Both the position numbers and the translations under genes were made by a program. 14,615 nucleotides of DNA from JALZEG01 sp035942255 (GTDB lineage: Bacteria > Actinomycetota > CADDZG01 > WHSQ01). The stretch is taken from contig DASZDG010000110.1 in the NCBI GenBank assembly GCA_035942255.1, forward strand, positions 1 through 14,615, given 5' to 3'. The notes beneath the pieces were generated by a model. The model had not been told where the DNA came from. It saw only the letters and a program-made list of their open reading frames with translations, and ran no database searches. Below, piece by piece: positions 6,800-12,774 of this stretch; the stretch's first letter is position 1; each line of letters starts with the position of its first letter.

Positions 6800-8191
6800 C
6801 TAGCGCGTCTTCTCGCAGGCGCGCTTCCGCTCGATGGTCCTGCACGCGTCGCTCCCCCCGCCGCCATCGCCGTGATCGTGGTCCGCGCCCCCGAGCAACA
6901 CGTCGTCGCCCGCGCCGCCGAACAGCAGGTCCTCGCCGATGACGCCGCCGAGGATGTTGACCTCGTCGTTGCCGGTGAGCTTGTCGTCACCGTCGGAGCC
7001 GAAGACGTTCTCCACGCCGGTCACCGTCCCGCTGCCGGTCTCGGTCTCGATCGTCCCCTGTGCGAGGTCGGCGTAGACCCATCCGGAGCCGCAGCCGTGC
7101 GTCCGGTAGTCGAGGGTGTCGACCCCCGGCCCCCCGTCGTACGCCGCGCGCCTCCCGTTGCACCCCGGATGGAAGACGTCGTCGCCGAGGCCGCCGGTGA
7201 GCTGGTCGTCCGAGCCCTGGGACCCCCCGTCGAGGACGTCGTCACCCCCCGCGCCGTCGATCACGTCTGCGGAGAAGCCGCCGCCCGTCAGGACGTTGTC
7301 GCCGTCGTCCCCCACGAGCCGGTTGCCGGCCCGCCAGCTGCCGGTGGCGTCCTCGACGCCCGAGATGACGTCGACGCCTTCGCTGAAGATCTGCCCGCGC
7401 TCCAGGTCGAGGTGGGTGGGGACCCTGGTGTCGTCGAACGTGAACCGGTCGCGTCCCCGGCCGCCGCGATAGTCGTCGTTGCCGACGACCTCGTCCTCTG
7501 GTGACTCTGCGAGGAGCACGTCGGGCCCGTTCCCGGCGGAGACCAGATCGGCTCCGCCGCCCCCCGCGAGGAAATCCCCGCCGCGGAAACCGTCCAGCAC
7601 GTCGTCGCCTCCCCGTCCGTACAGCTGGTCGAGGCCGGGCGTGCCGGTGAGCCTGTCCGCGAACTCGCTGCCCGCGGCCCGGTACACGCGCACGAGACGA
7701 TCGGCCCCTTCGCCCGTCGCCGTCCCTGCGAGGAGGTCGACCTCGACCGGCCCCGCCGCGCCTGCAAACGTGACGTACCCGTCCTGAATCAGGTCGTCGC
7801 CGGGGCCGCCGCGCATCAGGTCGTCTCGGAACTCCCTGCGGAGCTCGACGGAGCGGGGGCCGCCGAAGAGGAGGTCGTCGCCTTCCTCGCCGAAGAGGTC
7901 GTCGTAGTCCGCGCCGCCGTAGAGCTCGTCTGCGCCGGCACCACCCGAGATCCGGTCGTTGGCGGCGCCGCCGCAGACGAGGTCGTCACCGTCCCCGGCT
8001 TCTATCCAGTCGTTCCCGCCGACCCCGGCGATGACGTCGCGCGCAGGCGTGCCGACGATCTCCTCCCGGGCGTCGGAACCCACGATGGTCGCGATCTCGC
8101 CCTTGCAGGTGACCGGGGTTTGCGCGGCCCCCGCGGGGGCCGCGATCTGGAGCGCGAGCAACAGAAGCGCGGAGAAGACCTTTGTGTTCAT
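6800..8191 (-). CDS. Sec-exported RTX-repeat calcium-binding protein
   Basis: A 463-residue protein full of RTX/hemolysin-type nonapeptides (GGxGxDxLx), e.g. AGVGGNDWIEAGDGDDLVCGG, SGGAGADELYGGADYDDLFG, GGAGDDVLLGGADHDHGDGG, spaced through the whole chain and forming calcium-dependent beta-rolls. The N-terminus MNTKVFSALLLLALQIAAPAGA is a clear Sec signal peptide, cleaved near residues 22-24; this differs from classical RTX toxins, which use a C-terminal type I signal. I see no enzymatic or pore-forming domain. Start chosen at ATG 8191 because it gives the shortest clean signal peptide; ATG 8206 is an alternative, and neither has a convincing ribosome site. It is followed 10 bases later by the methyltransferase. 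Confidence 0.85.
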   Translation of the reverse strand: MNTKVFSALLLLALQIAAPAGAAQTPVTCKGEIATIVGSDAREEIVGTPARDVIAGVGGNDWIEAGDGDDLVCGGAANDRISGGAGADELYGGADYDDLFGEEGDDLLFGGPRSVELRREFRDDLMRGGPGDDLIQDGYVTFAGAAGPVEVDLLAGTATGEGADRLVRVYRAAGSEFADRLTGTPGLDQLYGRGGDDVLDGFRGGDFLAGGGGADLVSAGNGPDVLLAESPEDEVVGNDDYRGGRGRDRFTFDDTRVPTHLDLERGQIFSEGVDVISGVEDATGSWRAGNRLVGDDGDNVLTGGGFSADVIDGAGGDDVLDGGSQGSDDQLTGGLGDDVFHPGCNGRRAAYDGGPGVDTLDYRTHGCGSGWVYADLAQGTIETETGSGTVTGVENVFGSDGDDKLTGNDEVNILGGVIGEDLLFGGAGDDVLLGGADHDHGDGGGGSDACRTIERKRACEKTR

Positions 8192-8245
8192 CACCGTAGG
8201 CACCATCGGGGGCCGCGAAACGTTCCTCACGGGGGCCTGCGGAGG

Positions 8246-8274
8246 TTCGCCCGGGACCGATGCGCCGTTAGGCT
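8246..8274 (+). promoter_or_regulatory. Possible tRNA-Glu promoter
   Basis: -35 TTCGCC (8246-8251), a 17-base spacer, and -10 TAGGCT (8269-8274), placing +1 at about 8281, two bases before the mature tRNA end. The -35 match is weak; the support is mainly position. Confidence 0.35.
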
Positions 8275-8282
8275 CGACAGGA

Positions 8283-8356
8283 GGCCCCATCGTCTAGCCT
8301 GGTCAGGACGCCGCCCTTTCAAGGCGGTAGCACGGGTTCGAATCCCGTTGGGGCCA
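8283..8356 (+). tRNA. tRNA-Glu(TTC)
   Basis: A full cloverleaf can be folded by hand. Acceptor stem GGCCCCA/TGGGGCC with discriminator A 8356; D-arm TCTAGCCTGGTCAGGA; anticodon arm CCGCC-CTTTCAA-GGCGG with anticodon TTC; T-arm CGGG-TTCGAAT-CCCG. No CCA is encoded. The 3' half is the attachment site used by the integrative element that starts right after it; the tRNA itself stays intact. Confidence 0.95.
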
Positions 8357-8363
8357 CTGGGTT

Positions 8364-9521
8364 TCAGAGGTACGCAACCGTCCCAGTCCGCGATGAGTCC
8401 GCGATCTGCCTCGCCTCGCGAGCGTCCAGCAGGGCATCTAGAGCGTCCTGGATGCCGGCCTCGTCCGACTCGTAGAGGCCGCCGTAGCGGTTGAGCGTGA
8501 ACGCCACCGACGAGTGGCCCGCGGCGATGGACACTTCCTTCACGTTGCGTCCGGCCGCGACCCACAGAGACACGAACGTGTGACGCAGATCGTGCACGCG
8601 CAGATCGCCGACCCCCGCCGCCTGCACGGCGGGTATCCAGAAGCAGCGGCGAAAACCAGCGCGCCGAAGGACACCGCCATTTGGGCCGGTGAACACGAGC
8701 GCATCCGGGTCATCGTCCACGTAGCGCGCCAGGTGCTCGCGCAGCTCCTTCATCACTCGCCGCGGGAATGGGACAGTCCTACGCGAGCGCTTCGTCTTGG
8801 GAGGGCCGAAGGTGATCTTTCCGTTCGCCTCGACCATCGTTTCCACGACCGTGACGCGGCCGCGGTCGAGGTCGACGTGCTTGCGTCGCAGTCCCGCCAA
8901 CTCGCCGTAGCGCAGTCCTCCGTAAGCCGCGAGGATCACGAACGCACGGAAGCGGTCGAGGATGCTGTCGGCCAAGTCCGCGATCTGCGCCATGTCGAGA
9001 TAGTGCGGCTCGTAGTCAGGCTCAGCGGGTAGGGGAACATCGTCGCAGGGGTTGAACGCGATGCGGCGGTCGGCTACGGCAGCCTGCAGCATGTCCCGCA
9101 GCGCGAAGAAGGCCTTACGGATCGTGGACGCACTCAGACCGCTCGTCTCCATTTCCGCCACCCACGAACGCACCGCGGAGTTCTGAATCGCTGAGATGCG
9201 GCAGCGGCCGAATCGAGGTAGCACATGCTCGCGTAGGACACCATCTAACCGAGCGGCAGTAGTCGGCCGCAGGTTCACCTTCGACGCCCGCCACGTCGGA
9301 CACCAGTCCTTCACGAGGATCGTCCCGCGGCGGGGACTTACGAACGATCCGTCCTCCTGGCGAACCGCGGCGCGTGCTAGCCACGCCTCCGCTTGCTTCT
9401 CGCTCTTGAACGTGCGCGACGCCGTCCCGCCCTCGGCAGTGCGGACTTCCGCGAGGAATCCACCCGGCCGAGGCTTGATCGAACCCGAGCCGCGGGACCG
9501 CCGTCTAGCCTCCTGAGTCAT
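8364..9521 (-). CDS. int: Tyrosine site-specific integrase
   Basis: A 385-residue phage-type integrase. An N-terminal AP2-like arm-binding region (GSGSIKPRPGGFLAEVRT...RTFKSEKQAEAWLA, residues about 11-52) is followed by a SAM-like core-binding domain (about 65-150) and the catalytic domain. Active-site residues: R204 (GGLRYGEL), K242/K244 (PKTKRSRR), H310 and R313 (HDLRHTF), H336 (GHSS) and nucleophile Y346 (NRYGGL); all are present, so the enzyme looks functional. ATG 9521 has AGGAGG at 9529-9534, 7 bases away. The gene reads toward the tRNA-Glu target, and the excisionase-like gene ends 60 bases upstream in the same direction, so the pair is probably one transcript. Confidence 0.95.
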   Translation of the reverse strand: MTQEARRRSRGSGSIKPRPGGFLAEVRTAEGGTASRTFKSEKQAEAWLARAAVRQEDGSFVSPRRGTILVKDWCPTWRASKVNLRPTTAARLDGVLREHVLPRFGRCRISAIQNSAVRSWVAEMETSGLSASTIRKAFFALRDMLQAAVADRRIAFNPCDDVPLPAEPDYEPHYLDMAQIADLADSILDRFRAFVILAAYGGLRYGELAGLRRKHVDLDRGRVTVVETMVEANGKITFGPPKTKRSRRTVPFPRRVMKELREHLARYVDDDPDALVFTGPNGGVLRRAGFRRCFWIPAVQAAGVGDLRVHDLRHTFVSLWVAAGRNVKEVSIAAGHSSVAFTLNRYGGLYESDEAGIQDALDALLDAREARQIADSSRTGTVAYL

Positions 9522-9581
9522 GAAACGCCCTCCTATGTGCGTGCGGGTGTCGAGGACCGTACGCTGACCGGCCGCAGCTCT

Positions 9582-9776
9582 CTAGGGGTCTTCGCGTCGC
9601 GCATCCAGCCACGCCCACAGGTCCCCGAGCGGATACAGGACGTGACGCCCGATCCGGATTCGCGGCGGCCCCGTCCCGAAGTGGTTCCACCGGTAGACCG
9701 TCGCGGGGGGCACGCGACAGATCGCGGCGACTTCCTCAACCGTCAACAGCTTGCGGTCTTCCGCGTGCGTGCTCAT
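9582..9776 (-). CDS. Excisionase-like HTH DNA-binding protein
   Basis: A 64-residue protein with an AlpA/HTH_17-type winged helix: KLLTVEEVAAICRVPPATVYRW (residues about 9-30), wing GPPRIRIGRHVLYPLGDLWAWLD. Proteins of this type next to an integrase are typically recombination directionality factors (Xis) that bend attachment-site DNA for excision; some also repress. Its position directly upstream of int on the same strand fits. ATG 9776 has no clear ribosome site; a TACATA (9781-9786) just before it suggests a very short or absent leader. Confidence 0.85.
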   Translation of the reverse strand: MSTHAEDRKLLTVEEVAAICRVPPATVYRWNHFGTGPPRIRIGRHVLYPLGDLWAWLDARREDP

Positions 9777-9810
9777 GTTCTATGTACGGCGCGAAGGCCC
9801 AGAGTTACCA

Positions 9811-9836
9811 CTGTCAACCGCACGCGTGGGTGACAG
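9811..9836. promoter_or_regulatory. Imperfect palindrome in the divergent xis/RHH control region
   Basis: CTGTCA (9811-9816) and TGACAG (9831-9836) are inverted arms around the perfect core palindrome CACGCGTG (9821-9828); pairing CTGTCAaCCg with GGTGACAG needs only two bulged bases. It lies between the leftward xis-int genes and the rightward RHH gene and contains a consensus-like TTGACA on the minus strand (9812-9817) with no well-spaced -10. Likely an operator for the element's own regulator; which protein binds is unknown. Confidence 0.5.
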
Positions 9837-9859
9837 CAGTCAGCGGACCGAATGTGTTA

Positions 9860-9891
9860 GATCGCTCTCGTCCGCGATGTGCCGATATCCC
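9860..9891 (+). promoter_or_regulatory. Upstream region of RHH gene with two boxes repeated elsewhere in the element
   Basis: Contains GATCGCTCTCG (9860-9870), found again at 10999-11009 upstream of the sigma-like gene, and GCCGATATCCC (9881-9891), found again at 11991-12001 upstream of the second RHH-like gene. CGATAT (9883-9888) could be a -10, giving a leader of about 28 bases before the ATG at 9923. Shared promoter or operator modules are the likely explanation. Confidence 0.45.
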
Positions 9892-9922
9892 TGTGGACGC
9901 TGACGATCATGAGGAGCCGTAG

Positions 9923-10201
9923 ATGCCTGAGAAGTCTGACTCGGTGCTGGTGCAGGTGCGCGTCCCGAAGACGCTCCATAGCCTTTCCAAGGTGTTCGGC
10001 GCGACGAATAGCGTCGGCTTGAACGACGTGTACGTGCAGGCCCTCCGGTCGTTCCTCGTCGGGCGCGGAGTGAAGCCAGACCCCAAGGTGACTGCGTCCG
10101 CGTCGGAGTCGATCACGGCGGAAGTCGAGCGCTTGGTGCAGCTTGCTCACACCGTGCAGAACGAAACCGCCGCGCCGAAGCGGGGAAGTAGGACGACGTG
10201 A
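9923..10201 (+). CDS. Small ribbon-helix-helix-like DNA-binding protein
   Basis: A 92-residue protein. The pattern fits an Arc/CopG RHH fold: a beta strand DSVLVQVRVP (residues about 6-15), a first helix KTLHSLSKVFGAT, then a second helix beginning GLNDVYVQALRSFLVGRG. The tail contains a likely helix (SITAEVERLVQLAHTV) and a basic end. The ATG at 9923 has GAGGAG (9911-9916) 6 bases upstream. Its TGA overlaps the GTG of the next 38-codon ORF (GTGA), suggesting coupled expression. Roles of such proteins include element copy or transcription control and antitoxins; nothing here decides between them. Confidence 0.75.
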   Translation: MPEKSDSVLVQVRVPKTLHSLSKVFGATNSVGLNDVYVQALRSFLVGRGVKPDPKVTASASESITAEVERLVQLAHTVQNETAAPKRGSRTT

Positions 10202-10314
10202 TCTGCGTGAACGGAGAGCGGCGGCGGCTCCTGATGTTGTTCACGACGCCGCCCGAGCGGTACGTGCCAATCGATCCCGACGACCTCGAGGAGGTACGCG
10301 CGCAGCAGCTGTAG
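10198..10314 (+). CDS. 38-residue ORF coupled to the RHH gene
   Basis: A 38-residue ORF starting at GTG 10198 inside the stop of the RHH gene (GTGA, 4-base overlap) and ending at TAG 10312-10314. It reads MICVNGERRRLLMLF then an acidic end PIDPDDLEEVRAQQL. The GTGA overlap and a 12-base-pair hairpin 7 bases after the stop support it as the last gene of the operon. No family is recognised. The position next to an RHH protein would suit a toxin or a cofactor, but it is short and without known toxin signatures. Confidence 0.5.
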   Translation: MICVNGERRRLLMLFTTPPERYVPIDPDDLEEVRAQQL

Positions 10315-10320
10315 AACGAA

Positions 10321-10362
10321 AGCGGCCCGTCCCATTCGTTTCGCATCGAAGGACGGACCGCT
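10321..10362 (+). terminator. Hairpin after the RHH operon
   Basis: AGCGGCCCGTCC (10321-10332) pairs with GGACGGACCGCT (10351-10362) with one C:A mismatch over 12 positions; the 18-base loop can pair further (TTCG/CGAA). There is no T-run after it, as is common for high-GC terminators; it could equally be the first hairpin of a structured RNA. Confidence 0.55.
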
Positions 10363-10809
10363 CACAACTTCAAGTGGTCACAGGTTACCGAAACCTGCGG
10401 AGTCCGCACGATACGCGGCGCACGGATCGTCGAGACCGTCATTGCGACCGAGGGGCGTCGGACCTATCGCCGCCCGCCAGAACGGCGGGGACGTCTCCCG
10501 TATAGCGGGTTAGAGCCGCAGGTTGCTCCACGCAGCACTTCGCAACACGGTAGGGAGGAGTGGGACGGAGTCAATCGAAGGCCCCGGGTGATGTGAGCGA
10601 AGCGAACCATCCCAACGGCAACGTCAACGCCGCGTCGACAGCACGAAACGCGACGCCCAACCTGAATCGAAAACGCGTCGGACACCTATGCCCGAACGTG
10701 ACCGACCTAGCGAGATAAAGCGGCGAGCGCAGCGAGCCAAGACCGGCCGCCGCCTCGGTCACGGATTACGACTCCGAACGCCGATGCCGTACATGCCTTC
10801 ACAAGCAGC

Positions 10810-10848
10810 AACGCCCGCGATGCTTCTGTCCCGAACGTCGCGGGCGTT
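10810..10848 (+). terminator. 11-bp perfect hairpin, terminator-like
   Basis: AACGCCCGCGA (10810-10820) and TCGCGGGCGTT (10838-10848) pair perfectly around a 17-base loop, followed by TG. The A-start and T-end flanks are typical of intrinsic terminators and it could work on either strand. No gene is clearly assigned to it, which is odd. Confidence 0.5.
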
Positions 10849-10891
10849 TGCCATCCGGCACCAGGCCGACAGGCCGACGCCGATGACGACA

Positions 10892-10915
10892 TTGGAGGGG
10901 TTCGGCTCCCTCCAA
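10892..10915 (+). other. 8-bp perfect hairpin
   Basis: TTGGAGGG (10892-10899) pairs with CCCTCCAA (10908-10915) around an 8-base loop, GTTCGGCT. Function unknown. Confidence 0.45.
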
Positions 10916-11013
10916 GTGACGGCTCCCGTTACGAGATCGGCGGGGGCCGTTGCGCGTGAGCGGGACCGGATTTTTCTGGTCCCAGATCCGAGAGAACTGA
11001 TCGCTCTCGCTCA

Positions 11014-11019
11014 GATAGT
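11014..11019 (+). promoter_or_regulatory. -10 box of the sigma-like gene, leaderless
   Basis: GATAGT, then CCGGGC, then the GTG at 11026: exactly six bases between the -10 and the start codon, so transcription would begin on the start codon. A -35 is not evident; GATCGCTCTCG at 10999-11009 sits where an activator or repressor could bind. Confidence 0.4.
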
Positions 11020-11025
11020 CCGGGC

Positions 11026-11505
11026 GTGCAAATCACGGATCAGCAAGTCCGCTGGTGGCTGACCAACCTGCAGAAGGGGCGCAGCCTCTTCGACCCCGAG
11101 CTGATCGCGTGCGTCCGCGCTCACGGCCACGCCGTGGCGGGACGAACACGCGCAGAGGTCGCCGCGGCGGCGGAGCAGTTCCTACGGTCCCGAATCGAAG
11201 CGTTGCGCGCCCCGAAGGGGGCAAGCACACACGACCAGATGCCGCACGCGGTCTTGACGTTGTGCTTCCTCGAAGGGTGGAAGGCGTCGCACGCCGCGAA
11301 GCGGCTGGGATTGTCGGAGAGACAGATGAGCCGCGAGCGGAGCCGCGCCATAGCGATGCTGCGCGACGGCATGACGTCGTTCCCTGGCGACGTCCCCGCG
11401 CCGGCGCCCGAGCCGACGTCCTGGGCCGAGTTGACCGCGCAGCTCGCGCGCATCGAAGCCGCGATCCTGGCGATGCGTCCTGGGCAGCCCGAAGCGTCGA
11501 CGTAG
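11026..11505 (+). CDS. Sigma-70 region 4-like HTH protein (phage-type regulator)
   Basis: A 159-residue protein. Residues about 74-112 form an HTH (VLTLCFLEGWKASHAAKRLGLSERQMSRERSRAIAML in outline), the layout of sigma-70 region 4 and of phage ArpU/RinA-like late regulators: a helix, GWKASHAAKRLGLSE as turn, then a recognition helix with conserved S/R residues. The C-terminal 40 residues are Pro/Ala-rich, then a helix (SWAELTAQLARIEAAIL). The N-terminal half is helical and unrecognised. GTG 11026 lacks a ribosome site and matches a leaderless start. Likely a transcription regulator of the element; whether it binds polymerase is unknown. Confidence 0.7.
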   Translation: MQITDQQVRWWLTNLQKGRSLFDPELIACVRAHGHAVAGRTRAEVAAAAEQFLRSRIEALRAPKGASTHDQMPHAVLTLCFLEGWKASHAAKRLGLSERQMSRERSRAIAMLRDGMTSFPGDVPAPAPEPTSWAELTAQLARIEAAILAMRPGQPEAST

Positions 11506-11586
11506 TTCCAGACCGGCGACGCCGCGAGGGCCGTGCTCGTAACTTTTCCAGCAGACAATCTCCAGGGTTCCGCTTCGGGGTCGGCG

Positions 11587-11592
11587 TACGAT
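11587..11592 (+). promoter_or_regulatory. -10 box TACGAT, leaderless
   Basis: TACGAT is followed by exactly six bases (GATCAC) and the ATG at 11599, so transcription and translation probably start at the same base. No clear -35. Confidence 0.4.
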
Positions 11593-11598
11593 GATCAC

Positions 11599-11919
11599 AT
11601 GAACGAGTCGGAGGTCCGCAGGGAGATCCAGGAACTCATCCTGGCCCTGGAAACACTTGTGGAGCGGGATCCGGAGCAGGAAATGCACGGTCGCGCTGTC
11701 CTCGACTTCGACGCGGTGATCTTGTCCACGAAGCAGGTTCTCCTGAATCGCCGGGACGCGAACGCGATCACAGACGCGATATCGGCAGAAGCTGTAGCTC
11801 ACGGCGAACCGATCCGTGCCGCGGATGCTTTGGTGACCGCCCATCGGCTACAGGCCTGGATAGGCCCGGAACCCGCCTATTCACAAACAGGACGCGGCCG
11901 CAGAATCCCCGGTCTCTAA
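11599..11919 (+). CDS. Hypothetical protein, 106 residues
   Basis: I do not recognise this family. The protein begins MNESEVRREIQELILALETLVERDP, a clear amphipathic helix, and stays mostly helical (DFDAVILSTKQVLLNRRDANAITDAISAEAVAHG), with a Gly/Arg-rich end (SQTGRGRRIPGL). No membrane segment or signal peptide. The start is ATG 11599, preferred over a longer frame from GTG 11533 because of the -10 at the leaderless distance and because the extra residues look non-coding. It follows the sigma-like gene by 93 bases and is followed by a GGGCCGCGCGGCCC palindrome. Confidence 0.65.
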   Translation: MNESEVRREIQELILALETLVERDPEQEMHGRAVLDFDAVILSTKQVLLNRRDANAITDAISAEAVAHGEPIRAADALVTAHRLQAWIGPEPAYSQTGRGRRIPGL

Positions 11920-11922
11920 GCA

Positions 11923-11936
11923 GGGCCGCGCGGCCC
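11923..11936 (+). terminator. GGGCCGCGCGGCCC palindrome after the gene
   Basis: A perfect 14-base palindrome starting 3 bases after the TAA. It can fold as GGGCC-GCGC-GGCCC. Likely a terminator without T-run. Confidence 0.4.
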
Positions 11937-11990
11937 GTGGAAATCATCCGCTCAGCGTCGCAGCATGCATAGGGACGTTGCGCCGCAGTA

Positions 11991-12001
11991 GCCGATATCC
12001 C
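11991..12001 (+). promoter_or_regulatory. GCCGATATCCC box before the second RHH-like gene
   Basis: Identical to 9881-9891. GATATC (11994-11999) is followed by six bases (CCGGGC) and the ATG at 12006, the leaderless spacing. The sequence GATAnnCCGGGC followed by the start codon is shared with the sigma-like gene at 11014-11025. Confidence 0.45.
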
Positions 12002-12005
12002 GGGC

Positions 12006-12218
12006 ATGACCGAAGTTCGGCACAAGCCTGTAAGCGACGATGACTCGGTAACTCTCACCGTGACCATGACCGCGGCCGAGGCACGCCTGTTCAAGATGGC
12101 ATGCGCTCACGCAGGGATCCGGAGCGGCGCTCTGGTCAGTCGGTGGAGTCGTCGCTACCTCGCGCGCGTCGGCGTCAAGGTTGGCACCGCGACAGATGCC
12201 AAGGAGGATCACGAATGA
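12006..12218 (+). CDS. Small RHH-like protein, 70 residues
   Basis: A 70-residue protein with a strand DSVTLTVTMT (residues about 13-22), a helix AAEARLFKMACAHAG, a turn IRSG, and a second helix ALVSRWSRRYLARVG, a layout of RHH proteins similar to the gene at 9923. No family name can be given. ATG 12006 has no ribosome site and fits a leaderless start. Its stop overlaps the next gene's ATG (ATGA). Probably DNA-binding; antitoxin or repressor are both open. Confidence 0.65.
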   Translation: MTEVRHKPVSDDDSVTLTVTMTAAEARLFKMACAHAGIRSGALVSRWSRRYLARVGVKVGTATDAKEDHE

Positions 12219-12724
12219 CCGACCGACCAATCGATCCCTCAACAGGACGACCGAGCGACAAGCGGGATCACGAGGACCGCGACGAGCTGCGCGAGCGTCA
12301 CGCGGGCGCATGGCGCGAGCGCGACGGCGAGGTGGTCAAGCGTCTCGTCTTGCGATCAGGACTCACCGCCTTGGGACGCGTGTGGGATCGCGGCGAAGTC
12401 ATCGAGGTCATCGTCGGCGACGACGACTGGGTCGAGACGTGCGATCCCAACACCGGCGAGTCGTTCCTAGACCTCACCGTCGAGGACCAGATCGCGCGCT
12501 GGGGTCGACGCATGTTCGCGGAAGTCAACGGCGAGATCGCTACCGAGGACCTGCCGTCGCCGTTTGACGACGACCGCCCGCACCGGCCCTACGCTACCCG
12601 GATGCCAAAGGGCGAAGCGGCCGCGTACGCAGCCATGCGCGCTGCATGGGCCGAGCAGGAAGCACTCGCAGACGAGCCAGTCCGTCAGGTGTCCGCCGAA
12701 ACACGGATACCCAAAGGCCTCTAG
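12215..12724 (+). CDS. Hypothetical protein, 169 residues, coupled to the RHH-like gene
   Basis: The ATG at 12215 overlaps the preceding stop (ATGA) and has AAGGAGG (12201-12207) 7 bases upstream, so it is strongly translated and coupled. The N-terminus (residues 1-45) is highly charged and likely disordered (HEDRDELRERHAGAWRERDGE). The middle (about 46-95) has beta-type patterns (KRLVLRSGLTALGRVWDRGEVIEVIVGDDDWVET), suggesting a small barrel or wing. A conserved-looking core follows (FLDLTVEDQIARWGRRMFAEVNG), then a Pro-rich segment and a helix. I do not recognise it. It ends with a strong hairpin 9 bases downstream. Confidence 0.7.
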   Translation: MTDRPIDPSTGRPSDKRDHEDRDELRERHAGAWRERDGEVVKRLVLRSGLTALGRVWDRGEVIEVIVGDDDWVETCDPNTGESFLDLTVEDQIARWGRRMFAEVNGEIATEDLPSPFDDDRPHRPYATRMPKGEAAAYAAMRAAWAEQEALADEPVRQVSAETRIPKGL

Positions 12725-12733
12725 AGGTCGCGT

Positions 12734-12774
12734 CCGTGGCGGGTCCGAGCATTCCTCGTCCGGGTCCGCCACGG
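12734..12774 (+). terminator. Terminator-like hairpin of the + strand genes
   Basis: CCGTGGCGG (12734-12742) pairs perfectly with CCGCCACGG (12766-12774); a 23-base loop carries two copies of CGGGTCC in direct orientation. It lies 9 bases after the stop of the 169-residue gene. No T-run. Confidence 0.6.

Larger units (their letters stand above)
10315..11025. other. 0.7-kb gene-poor stretch rich in hairpins
   Basis: No convincing gene is visible on either strand; open frames here lack start signals, family motifs or the third-position G/C bias. Instead there is a series of stem-loops: 10321-10362, CAGGTT/AACCTG 10381-10397, CCCGCC/GGCGGG 10473-10489, CCCG/CGGG 10497-10509, AACGCCCGCGA/TCGCGGGCGTT 10810-10848, TTGGAGGG/CCCTCCAA 10892-10915 and GGGACC/GGTCCC 10962-10983. 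Candidates are a non-coding RNA, an origin-like region or several terminators in series. Confidence 0.5.

Noticed and set aside
6797..6802. TAGCGT as a -10 for a leaderless methyltransferase mRNA
   Set aside because: The spacing to ATG 6789 fits, but no -35 is visible at 16-19 bases and the hexamer overlaps the RTX stop codon; co-transcription is as likely.
10143..10505. Arg-rich frame overlapping the RHH gene
   Set aside because: Shadow frame of the RHH gene that runs on into the hairpin region; composition is artefactual.
10688..11062. 124-codon frame in the non-coding stretch
   Set aside because: No ribosome site, no family motif, overlaps the next gene's start and three hairpins, and its codon use does not fit neighbours.
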